From contig UQVA01000024.1 in assembly GCA_900544405.1 (NCBI GenBank), positions 1-28,023 of the forward strand: DNA of 28,023 nucleotides, read 5' to 3'. The notes below the pieces were generated by a model. The model was not told the DNA's origin. It saw only the letters and a list, made by a program, of their open reading frames with translations, and ran no database searches. Below are positions 22,995-28,023 of this stretch, piece by piece (positions within the stretch are counted from its first letter, which is position 1; each line of letters begins with the position of its first letter). A program made the position numbers and the translations under genes. The DNA is from an uncultured Eubacteriales bacterium. Lineage in GTDB: Bacteria; Bacillota; Clostridia; Oscillospirales; Oscillospiraceae.

Positions 22995-23545
22995 TGGGCC
23001 GGTTCCTCCGGGACCTCCACCGGCTCGTCCAGGTCCACTTTGTCAATGGGCGGCAATTCGTCCAAGGAACCGATGGCAAAGGTCCGCAGAAAGTCCGCCG
23101 TGGTCCGGTACTGAATGGGCCGTCCGGGGACGTTCAGCCGCCCGGCTTCCTTGATGAGTTTTTTGTTCAGCAGCGCAGACACGGAATAGGAACTGTCCAC
23201 CCCACGAATCTGCTCTACCAGGGCTTTGGTAGCCGGTTGATAGTAGGCAATGATGGTCAGGGTCTCCAGCTGGGAGGCGGATAGCTTTGGGGGCTTCCGG
23301 GTCTCTAACGCTTTGGTCACATAGTCTGCCATTTCTCCGGAGGACACCATCTGATAGGCATTTTCCAGCTTCAGAATCCGCACGCCCCGGCGGTCAAAGG
23401 ACAGCTGACCGCTCAGGTCCTCCAGAGCCTTTTCAATGTCGCTGGGGTCCGTTTCCAGCGTCATGGCCAGCCGGGCCACCTCCACCGGCTCTCCGGCGGC
23501 AAACAAAATAGCCTCCAAAGCCCGCTGCAATTCGCCTTCTTCCAT
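22991..23545 (-). CDS. scpB: Segregation and condensation protein B
   Basis: Kleisin-associated subunit of the SMC-ScpA-ScpB condensin, a dimer with two winged-helix domains. The 184 residues show LQRALEAILFAAGEPV at the start and LSASQLETLTIIAYYQPATKALVEQIRGVDSSYSVSALL in the second domain (the ITRAEIEEIRGV-like region), followed by GRPIQYRTTADFLRTF. Normal length with a short acidic tail. Its start shares one base with the scpA stop (TGATG) and its end overlaps the DUF2953 gene by ATGA. Confidence 0.96.
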   Translation of the reverse strand: MEEGELQRALEAILFAAGEPVEVARLAMTLETDPSDIEKALEDLSGQLSFDRRGVRILKLENAYQMVSSGEMADYVTKALETRKPPKLSASQLETLTIIAYYQPATKALVEQIRGVDSSYSVSALLNKKLIKEAGRLNVPGRPIQYRTTADFLRTFAIGSLDELPPIDKVDLDEPVEVPEEPAQ

Positions 23546-24333
23546 CAGACTTCCTCCCTTCCCTTGACTTCCAGCAGCCGCACGTTGGGATTCTCCCCGG
23601 AGACGTCATCCTCCAGGGTAACGGCATTGGTTTTGCACATTTCCAGAATGGCCAGGAATGTGGCCACGATTTCCGACCGGCTCTTGCTGCCCCGGAACAG
23701 GTTCTTGAGCCGCTCCACGCCCCGCAGAATCAGCGAGCGCATCAGCTCCGTGGCCTTTTTCGTCACCGGGTACGGCTCTTTCCCCACGATGCCCTTGAAG
23801 TTCACCGTAGGCGGCGGCAGCCGCCGGGCGTTCCGGGCGGCAATGTCGTCCAAAGCCCGTAAAAGGTCCGAAGGCTCGTGCACATAGCGATAGGTATTGT
23901 CTCGGCGCAAGGGCTCCGGCTGCTTGGTGAACACGCAGCGGCCAATGTCGTTCCGGGGTTCCAGAGCCGTGATGGCGATGCGTATTTGCTCCATGGCTTC
24001 TTTCCGCTGGCGTTCCAGCAGGGACTGGCGCAGCAGGTCCATTTCGTTTTCCGCTTCCTCCCGCTCGGCGGCGGAAAGCAGCATTTTTGTTTTAATGAGC
24101 ATCAGGTGGGAGGCCATGGTAATGAACTCGCTGGCGATGTCCATGTCCAGCCGCTTCATCTCGTCCAGGTAGGCCAGATATTGCTCCAGAATGGCCGTAA
24201 TGGACACATCCTGAATTTCGATTTTGTTTTTGCTCAGCAGCAGGAAGATGACATCCAGAGGGCCCTGAAAATCCGTCATTTCCTCGTTGCGGCTGCGGAC
24301 GATGCCTTCCAGATGATATTGTGGTTCAGCCAT
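23545..24333 (-). CDS. scpA: Segregation and condensation protein A
   Basis: Kleisin of the bacterial condensin that bridges the Smc heads. The 262 residues contain DFQGPLDVIFLLLSKNKIEIQDVSI near the start, a strong family mark, and ITMASHLMLIKTKMLLS. The C-terminal winged helix ends with SEIVATFLAILEMCKTNAVTLEDD. I placed the start at 24333 (MAEPQYHLEG): AGGAG lies six bases upstream. The longer in-frame reading to 24399 would begin within the promoter at 24371-24399. First gene of a six-gene coupled operon scpA-scpB-DUF2953-gerW-dacF-rluB. Confidence 0.95.
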   Translation of the reverse strand: MAEPQYHLEGIVRSRNEEMTDFQGPLDVIFLLLSKNKIEIQDVSITAILEQYLAYLDEMKRLDMDIASEFITMASHLMLIKTKMLLSAAEREEAENEMDLLRQSLLERQRKEAMEQIRIAITALEPRNDIGRCVFTKQPEPLRRDNTYRYVHEPSDLLRALDDIAARNARRLPPPTVNFKGIVGKEPYPVTKKATELMRSLILRGVERLKNLFRGSKSRSEIVATFLAILEMCKTNAVTLEDDVSGENPNVRLLEVKGREEV

Positions 24334-24370
24334 AGCCGCTCCTATCCATTGTTTCCAGAATTCTCCCGTG

Positions 24371-24399
24371 ATTATATCATTGATTTTCCCATCTTGCAA
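24371..24399 (-). promoter_or_regulatory. Sigma-A promoter of the scpA operon
   Basis: TTGCAA, 17 bases, TATAAT on the minus strand, 37 bases before the chosen scpA start. Confidence 0.82.
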
Positions 24400-24450
24400 G
24401 CGTTGGACGGAAAAAACTCATGTTCCCTTCGGTTCTTCCCCGAAAAAGGA

Positions 24451-24479
24451 TTGCAAAACCTGTCGAAATGTGCTATCAT
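24451..24479 (+). promoter_or_regulatory. Sigma-A promoter of the 146-residue membrane protein gene
   Basis: TTGCAA, 17 bases, TATCAT on the plus strand, 29 bases before the ATG at 24509; divergent to the scpA promoter. Confidence 0.75.
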
Positions 24480-24508
24480 GACAGTAATACTCTTAGGAGG
24501 CGTAACCT

Positions 24509-24949
24509 ATGGAAGAAATGGAAACCACATCCCCGGCGCCCCGCCGCCATCGCAGCCGGGACAATCGCTATCGGATGCTTGAAAAATATATGACCTATGC
24601 CCTGCTGGGGGACGCAGGCGTGTTCGTGCTGTACCTCATCAGCGCCGGATTCGGCATCGGCTGGCTGAAGGCATTTTTCGCCGTGGTGGGCATCGTGGGC
24701 TCGGCCCTGGGCCTGGTGTACCTGTATTTTACACGGGAATTGCTGCGGCCCAGAAGCCTCTGGATGAGTGCGGGCCTTGCTGCCGTACTGGTATGTATTC
24801 TGGTCTCTCTCCTGGTGAATTATCCCAGCCCCAATCCCTATAAGAAGGGCAAGGATTCCACCAAGGACAGCACCCCCGCTTCCACGGACCCCTCCGATAC
24901 GGACACCAAGGCAGCGGACCTGTCCTTCGGGACGGCGTTTTCCATCTGA
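24509..24949 (+). CDS. Unknown small membrane protein with charged tails
   Basis: I do not recognise this 146-residue protein. The first ~30 residues are hydrophilic and basic. Three hydrophobic segments follow (about 32-50, 53-74 and 83-106), then a 40-residue hydrophilic tail rich in Lys, Asp, Ser and Thr (KGKDSTKDSTPASTDPSDTD). It therefore looks like a small membrane protein with a flexible tail. Start: TAGGAGG with good spacing and a dedicated promoter; a strong terminator follows the stop. It diverges from the scpA operon. Real expression seems likely; function is open. Confidence 0.7.
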   Translation: MEEMETTSPAPRRHRSRDNRYRMLEKYMTYALLGDAGVFVLYLISAGFGIGWLKAFFAVVGIVGSALGLVYLYFTRELLRPRSLWMSAGLAAVLVCILVSLLVNYPSPNPYKKGKDSTKDSTPASTDPSDTDTKAADLSFGTAFSI

Positions 24950-24958
24950 AAAAGCAGC

Positions 24959-24995
24959 AAAAGCGCACCGTCAGGAAACTTGCGGTGCGCTTTTC
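24959..24995 (+). terminator. Intrinsic terminator after the 146-residue membrane protein gene
   Basis: AAAAGCGCACCG pairs with CGGTGCGCTTTT, 12 perfect pairs, ending in TTTTC. The next gene starts only 24 bases later. Confidence 0.88.
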
Positions 24996-25018
24996 TAAAA
25001 GGATAAGGTGATTTCAAT

Positions 25019-25327
25019 ATGAAAGTTGTTATGTGGCTCGGCATTGCCTATTGCGTGTATGGCCTGCTGTACCTGCTGGGCATCCCGCACGTTGCACCCA
25101 AATACAGGAATCGCACCTGGACCCGGCGGTATCAGCGCACCTGCGGCATTGGCTGGCTGATGATCGGAATTCCCTGGCTGGCGCTGTATGTCCTTTCCGT
25201 GAACTGCCAGATTGCCCATCCCCTGCTGGCAACGTTGATCGTGGTACTGGCTCTGCCGTCTATTTTCTACGGTTTCCTCTCCGAAAAACGTTTTCGGGAA
25301 ATCGCAGATAGCGAAAATGCGGAGTGA
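25019..25327 (+). CDS. Unknown small membrane protein
   Basis: A 102-residue protein with three hydrophobic segments (about 4-22, 43-62 and 68-86), a basic loop after the first (KYRNRTWTRRYQRT) and a charged C-terminal tail (SEKRFREIADSENAE). It resembles the general plan of small DUF3784-like membrane proteins, but I cannot assign it. AAGGTG lies before the ATG. It sits 24 bases behind a strong terminator with no promoter of its own visible, and six bases before a GNAT gene, so it depends on read-through or an unseen promoter. Confidence 0.65.
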   Translation: MKVVMWLGIAYCVYGLLYLLGIPHVAPKYRNRTWTRRYQRTCGIGWLMIGIPWLALYVLSVNCQIAHPLLATLIVVLALPSIFYGFLSEKRFREIADSENAE

Positions 25328-25333
25328 TGGGAA

Positions 25334-25825
25334 ATGCTGAAAATCCGCAATGCAGAGCTTTCCGACCTGGGGCGTATCCTGGAAATTTACCGGTACGCTC
25401 AGGATTTTATGATAAAAACGGGCAACCCCATCCAATGGGGCCGTTCCTACCCGGAGGAAGCGCTGATTCGCCGGGACATTGCCCAGAATGCCTGCAAAGT
25501 CATTTACGACGAAATGGGCATCCACGGGGTGTTCGCCCTGTTTTCCGACCCGGACCCCACTTACGCAAAAATCGATAATGGCCGCTGGCTGAACGATGAA
25601 CCGTACCTGACCATCCATCGAATGGCCGGAGACGGGCAGGTCCACGGCCTCTTTTCCCGGGCCGCCGACTATTGCAAGGGCCGTTCCCGGAACATCCGCA
25701 TCGACACCCATGCAGACAATCGGGTCATGCAGAGGTGCATCGAGAAAAATGGCTTCCGGAAATGCGGCACTATCTCCGTCCGGGACGGCTCCCCTCGCCT
25801 GGCCTACCAGTGGACCGAACAATAA
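25334..25825 (+). CDS. GNAT-family N-acetyltransferase
   Basis: Cytoplasmic acetyl-CoA-dependent acyltransferase of 163 residues. It opens with LKIRNAELSDLGRILEIY, the usual first strand and helix; the acetyl-CoA region is around 97-120, and the last part NIRIDTHADNRVMQRCIEKNGFRKCG is the classical motif B with the N-x-x-M-Q-x-x-I-E-K-N-GF pattern. Motif A is degenerate compared with the Q/RxxGxG/A consensus, which is common in this Firmicute subgroup. Substrate unknown. The start at 25334 has GGAG upstream, close behind the small membrane protein gene; a terminator follows. Confidence 0.88.
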   Translation: MLKIRNAELSDLGRILEIYRYAQDFMIKTGNPIQWGRSYPEEALIRRDIAQNACKVIYDEMGIHGVFALFSDPDPTYAKIDNGRWLNDEPYLTIHRMAGDGQVHGLFSRAADYCKGRSRNIRIDTHADNRVMQRCIEKNGFRKCGTISVRDGSPRLAYQWTEQ

Positions 25826-25833
25826 AACACCAG

Positions 25834-25870
25834 CCGCCGCAAAGGGTCTCCCCTTCTGCGGCGGTTTTAT
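25834..25870 (+). terminator. Intrinsic terminator after the GNAT gene
   Basis: CCGCCGCA (25834-25841) pairs with TGCGGCGG (25857-25864), with further AGGG/CCCT pairing inside, followed by TTTTAT. Confidence 0.85.
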
Positions 25871-25884
25871 AAAAAGACGCAAAG

Positions 25885-25920
25885 AAAAGCGCCGTGAGAA
25901 GAATTCCCACGGCGCTTTTT
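25885..25920 (-). terminator. Bidirectional terminator at the end of secG
   Basis: AAAAGCGCCGTG pairs with CACGGCGCTTTT, 12 perfect pairs. T-runs lie on both sides, so it ends secG on the minus strand and can back up the terminator at 25834-25870 on the plus strand. Confidence 0.9.
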
Positions 25921-25924
25921 GAAA

Positions 25925-26161
25925 TTACATCAGGCTCAGAGCCAGCGTCAGCAGCACCCAGGCCAGAGCCACCCACTTGGTAGCGGTAGCCAGCGTCTGA
26001 TCCAGGCCGCCCTTCTTATTCTTGCTCAGGTAGGTCTCGGCAGAACCGGAGATAGCGCCGGACAGACCGGATTCCTTACCGGACTGGAACAGCACCACCA
26101 GGATCAGCGCCAAACTGGCGATCACCTCGAGAACCATCACCACAGTTTTCAATGCACCCAT
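25925..26161 (-). CDS. secG: Preprotein translocase subunit SecG
   Basis: Small inner-membrane subunit of the SecYEG channel. The 78 residues have two hydrophobic segments (about 4-24 and 56-76) with the family pattern LVVLFQSGKESGLSGAISGSAETYLSKNKKGG between them. Length is normal. GGGAGG lies before the ATG and a promoter at 26240-26268. In many Firmicutes secG is followed by rnr and smpB; here it ends at a terminator instead. Confidence 0.95.
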   Translation of the reverse strand: MGALKTVVMVLEVIASLALILVVLFQSGKESGLSGAISGSAETYLSKNKKGGLDQTLATATKWVALAWVLLTLALSLM

Positions 26162-26239
26162 TTGTAGTAACCTCCCTCCGCCTCCGACTCTTTCGTCTAT
26201 AAGCGGACGTAAATCGAATTATTCGCAAACAGCTTTACA

Positions 26240-26268
26240 AGTATATCATGGCTTTTCGGAAAATGCAA
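26240..26268 (-). promoter_or_regulatory. Sigma-A promoter of secG
   Basis: TTGCAT, 17 bases, TATACT on the minus strand, leaving a leader of about 70 bases before secG. No terminator is seen between prfB and this promoter. Confidence 0.8.
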
Positions 26269-26294
26269 GGGCTGTTTCGATATTTTTTTACTTT

Positions 26295-27437
26295 TTATTT
26301 CGTGACCCAGTTGCCGGTAGCCAGGCAGGTAAGGTATGCGTCGATGAAGGGGTCCAGATTGCCGTCCATGACGCTGTTCACATTGGAGGTCTCGCAGCCG
26401 GTCCGGGTGTCCTTCACGAGAGTATAGGGCATGAACACATAGTTGCGGATCTGGCTGCCCCACTCAATCTTCTGCTGGACGCCCTTGATGTCGGAAATTT
26501 TATCCAGATGCTCCCGCTCCTTGATCTCCACCAGCTTGCTTCGCAGCATCCGCAGACAGGTCTCCTTGTTCTGGAACTGGCTTCGCTCGGTCTGACAGGA
26601 CACCACAATACCAGTGGCCTTGTGAATCAGACGGACGGCAGAGCTGGTCTTGTTGATGTGCTGGCCGCCTGCACCGGAGGAACGGTAGACCTGCATTTCG
26701 TAGTCGTCGGGCTTGATCTCCACGTCCTGGCTGTCGTCCTGGCTGTCCGGGATGACCTCGATGGCAGCAAAGGAAGTCTGACGGCGGGCATTGGCATCAA
26801 AGGGCGATACCCGCACCAGACGGTGAACGCCGTTCTCCCCTTTCAGGAAGCCGTAGGCGTTGTCGCCCTCGATGAGGATGTCGGCGGATTTCAGACCGGC
26901 CTCGTCCCCCTCCAGGTAGTCCAGAATTTTATAGGTGTAGCCGTGGGCTTCGGCCCAGCGGGTGTACATCCGGTAGAGCATCTGGCACCAGTCCTGGGCC
27001 TCGGTGCCGCCGGCGCCCGCATGGAAGCTGACCAGGGCGTTGTGATCGTCGTAATGGCCGGTGAGCAGGGTCTCCAACCGGCAGCGCTCCATGTCCTCCT
27101 CCAGCTTGGCGAAGCCCTCTTTCAGCTCCTCCAGCATGGAATCGTCGTCCTCCTCGGCAGCCATTTCGCAAATGGTCATCAGGTCGTCCCAAGAAGAACG
27201 CATCTTTTCGTAATGTTGAATTTTCGTCTCGGTCTGCCGGGTCTTAACCACAATCTGCTGGCTCTTTTCGGGGTTATCCCAGAAGCCGGGGGCTTCCTGC
27301 ATGGCGTGGAGCCGTTCCAGCTCATTTTTCAGTCCTTCCAGATTCAGGGAATCTGCCAGCCCATCCAGCGCAGGCTTCACTTCGTTAAGCCGCTGCTTAT
27401 AGGAATCAAATTCGATATTCATGGATGTAACACTCAT
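26295..27437 (-). CDS. prfB: Peptide chain release factor 2, without programmed frameshift
   Basis: Translation terminator for UGA and UAA. The 380 residues include the stop-codon-reading SPF motif at 211-213 and the catalytic GGQ at 257-259 in SSGAGGQHINKTSSAVR. Most RF2 genes contain an in-frame UGA near codon 25-30 that requires a +1 shift. Here the corresponding region (LADSLNLEG, residues 28-36) is read through by a continuous frame, so autoregulation by frameshift is lost. The start is uncertain between 27437 and the ATG at 27422 (MNIEFDSY). No strong ribosome site is seen. Promoter at 27464-27492. Confidence 0.95.
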   Translation of the reverse strand: MSVTSMNIEFDSYKQRLNEVKPALDGLADSLNLEGLKNELERLHAMQEAPGFWDNPEKSQQIVVKTRQTETKIQHYEKMRSSWDDLMTICEMAAEEDDDSMLEELKEGFAKLEEDMERCRLETLLTGHYDDHNALVSFHAGAGGTEAQDWCQMLYRMYTRWAEAHGYTYKILDYLEGDEAGLKSADILIEGDNAYGFLKGENGVHRLVRVSPFDANARRQTSFAAIEVIPDSQDDSQDVEIKPDDYEMQVYRSSGAGGQHINKTSSAVRLIHKATGIVVSCQTERSQFQNKETCLRMLRSKLVEIKEREHLDKISDIKGVQQKIEWGSQIRNYVFMPYTLVKDTRTGCETSNVNSVMDGNLDPFIDAYLTCLATGNWVTK

Positions 27438-27463
27438 TTCTTCTTTATTGCATAGTTAAGGAT

Positions 27464-27492
27464 ATTATAACCGATTCCCCCATCCATGTAAA
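27464..27492 (-). promoter_or_regulatory. Sigma-A promoter of prfB
   Basis: TTTACA, 17 bases, TATAAT on the minus strand; the leader is only about 20 bases long. Confidence 0.82.
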
Positions 27493-27520
27493 GGAAAATC
27501 TTGCATTTGCGCCGGAATTT

Positions 27521-27601
27521 TTACCGTTGGCTGGGCTGGCCGCTGTCCTCGTCGAAGATGAGATCGTCCAGATCGGCGTTGGGGTCGTCATTTTCCCACA
27601 T
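27521..27601 (-). CDS. Candidate 26-residue acidic small protein
   Basis: A 27-codon frame too short for usual gene finders, with an ideal ribosome site (AAAGGAGGG, eight bases before the ATG). The peptide begins MWENDDPNADLDDLIFDED and is strongly acidic (about 10 Asp/Glu against one Arg). It has no signal or membrane segment. It sits alone between prfB and the tRNA-like array, with a sigma-E/K-like promoter upstream at 27633-27661. Possible roles are a small regulator or interaction peptide; I do not recognise it. The ribosome site is the main evidence that it is real. Confidence 0.55.
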   Translation of the reverse strand: MWENDDPNADLDDLIFDEDSGQPSQR

Positions 27602-27632
27602 ATTTCTTCCCTCCTTTTTGTCACTCACCGGC

Positions 27633-27661
27633 TAGTATATGCTGTTGGGGAAGAAATATTC
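27633..27661 (-). promoter_or_regulatory. Possible sporulation (sigma-E/sigma-K-like) promoter for the acidic peptide
   Basis: On the minus strand GAATATT is followed after 13 bases by CATATACTA. The first matches the sigma-E -35 pattern, and CATANNNTA is the sigma-K -10 pattern. A sigma-A -35 is missing at 17 bases from the TATACT. Consensus patterns are those of B. subtilis. Confidence 0.4.
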
Positions 27662-27680
27662 CGTCGATTTGCCTGCGCCA

Positions 27681-27709
27681 TTGACTTTTTTCCCGAAATG
27701 GGGTACAAT
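27681..27709 (+). promoter_or_regulatory. Promoter of tRNA-like unit 1
   Basis: TTGACT, exactly 17 bases, TACAAT, 32 bases upstream of the tRNA-like 5' half. GGGGT/ACCCC forms a small inverted repeat around the -10 box. Confidence 0.82.
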
Positions 27710-27741
27710 AACCCCGCGCAAAGCCCCAAAGGGCCCGATAT

Positions 27742-27781
27742 GCGCCAGTAGCTCAGCAGGATAGAGCGTCCGCCTCCTAAG
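27742..27781 (+). pseudogene. tRNA-Arg(CCU)-like 5' half, unit 1
   Basis: Acceptor strand GCGCCAG, intact D arm (GCTC...GAGC), anticodon stem strand TCCGC and loop CTCCTAA with anticodon CCT. The expected 3' strand GCGGA does not follow; instead come GGTTGC and GTTACAACGGCCACC. The acceptor strand looks like an ordinary chromosomal tRNA-Arg, so this may be the original gene that was split. Confidence 0.75.
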
Positions 27782-27823
27782 GTTGCGTTACAACGGCCAC
27801 CTCAAAAAAAACTAAATAAGGGA

Positions 27824-27852
27824 TTGCAGTTCGACTTTGATCGGGCTATAAT
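27824..27852 (+). promoter_or_regulatory. Promoter of tRNA-like unit 2
   Basis: TTGCAG, exactly 17 bases, TATAAT, 14 bases before the second tRNA-like half. Confidence 0.78.
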
Positions 27853-27866
27853 CATATATCAGACAC

Positions 27867-27906
27867 GTCCATATAGCTCAGCTGGATAGAGCACACGCCT
27901 CCTAAG
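27867..27906 (+). pseudogene. tRNA-Arg(CCU)-like 5' half, unit 2
   Basis: Acceptor strand GTCCATA, intact D arm, anticodon stem strand CACGC, loop CTCCTAA with anticodon CCT. The 3' strand GCGTG is missing. The sequence continues AATAT, GTTATAACGACCGCC, then a perfect 7-bp hairpin (CGCCTTT/AAAGGCG, 27923-27941) without a T-tract. Confidence 0.75.
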
Positions 27907-27942
27907 AATATGTTATAACGACCGCCTTTCGGGCAAAGGCGA

Positions 27943-27971
27943 TTGACATTGAGTAAGTTTAAGACTAAAAT
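27943..27971 (+). promoter_or_regulatory. Promoter of tRNA-like unit 3
   Basis: Perfect TTGACA, exactly 17 bases, TAAAAT, 18 bases before the third tRNA-like half. Confidence 0.8.
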
Positions 27972-27989
27972 TGAATAGATTTTAAAGAT

Positions 27990-28023
27990 GTTTCCGTAGC
28001 TCAGCTGGATAGAGCGACCGCCT
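27990..28023 (+). pseudogene. tRNA-like 5' half, unit 3, cut by the window edge
   Basis: Acceptor strand GTTTCCG, D arm identical to unit 2 (TAGCTCAGCTGGATAGAGC), anticodon stem strand ACCGC, then CT at the edge. Whether it is again a half or the complete tRNA that ends the array cannot be seen. Confidence 0.65.

Larger units (their letters stand above)
27742..28023 (+). repeat. Array of promoter plus tRNA-Arg(CCU) 5'-half units, period about 124 bases
   Basis: At least three units begin at 27742, 27867 and 27990 (steps of 125 and 123). Each has a tRNA-like 5' half (acceptor strand, TAGCTCAGC, GGATAGAGC D arm, anticodon stem strand ending GCCT). The two complete units end with CTCCTAAG and then GTTAYAACGRCCRCCT after exactly five more bases. 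Acceptor strands differ (GCGCCAG, GTCCATA, GTTTCCG). Spacers are unrelated apart from the embedded promoters and are AT-richer than the surroundings. No 3' tRNA half or CCA end is found. The array continues past the window. Confidence 0.8.

Noticed and set aside
27527..27751. 74-residue plus-strand frame before the tRNA-like array
   Set aside because: It runs through the array promoter, has no ribosome site and overlaps the better supported acidic peptide on the other strand.
27742..28023. CRISPR array at the right edge
   Set aside because: The repeated part is a tRNA 5' half that is only partly conserved between units, the spacers carry promoters and are longer than normal spacers, and no identical direct repeat of 25-40 bases exists.
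27742..28023. tRNA genes interrupted by group I introns
   Set aside because: The distance between successive 5' halves leaves about 85 bases, too short for a group I intron, and no 3' exon follows any unit in the window.

Overview
The window reads as a chromosomal segment of a spore-forming Clostridia-type Firmicute, most likely of the Oscillospirales (a gut-type lineage). Basis: a Bacillus/Clostridium-type large SRP RNA next to dnaX-ebfC-recR, an scpA-scpB-DUF2953-gerW-dacF-rluB run, anaerobic ribonucleotide reductase activase, strong AGGAGG ribosome sites, sigma-A promoters with 17-bp spacers, and a moderately high G+C coding sequence. The order-level placement is inference; the Firmicute/Clostridia placement is well supported.

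Layout. 1-4.0 kb (minus): a Na+/phosphate cotransporter with PhoU-like tail, then the overlapping set pap2-nrdG-dut. 4.1-10.7 kb (plus): TIGR04255 protein and YugP-type zinc peptidase; a 333-base gap with a long inverted repeat; a promoter-led set of AbrB-like regulator, aluminium-resistance/methionine gamma-lyase-like PLP enzyme and DMT exporter; then pncB, a small membrane protein and a GIY-YIG protein. 10.7-14.7 kb (minus): one sulfur operon, metY-cysK-mnmA-Rrf2 regulator, preceded by a leader holding a 23-codon ORF with a Cys-Cys pair, an RNA stem across those codons, and a palindrome overlapping the transcription start. 14.7-17.9 kb (minus): acpP, SRP RNA, dnaX, ebfC, recR. 18.0-20.1 kb (minus): MurR/RpiR regulator and an HI0933-type flavoprotein. 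20.2-24.4 kb (minus): the scpA to rluB operon (condensin, sporulation and cell-wall genes). 24.5-25.8 kb (plus): two small unknown membrane proteins and a GNAT acetyltransferase. 25.9-27.6 kb (minus): secG, prfB (no programmed frameshift) and an unannotated 26-residue acidic peptide.

The most unusual structure is at the right edge (27.68-28.02 kb): three units spaced 125 and 123 bases apart. Each has its own sigma-A-like promoter with an exact 17-bp spacer followed by the 5' half of a tRNA-Arg(CCU)-like gene. In the two complete units the tRNA stops right after the anticodon loop (CCTCCTAAG) and continues into a conserved non-tRNA motif (GTTAYAACGRCCRCC) at identical spacing. No 3' tRNA half is present and the array runs off the window. 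It looks like a cassette or attachment-site array built on tRNA-Arg(CCU), and it is the best candidate here for an undescribed system.

The sulfur operon is the second point of interest: it combines a candidate cysteine-sensing leader peptide, an operator-like palindrome that doubles as a terminator for the recR operon, and a regulator with four clustered cysteines encoded as the last gene.
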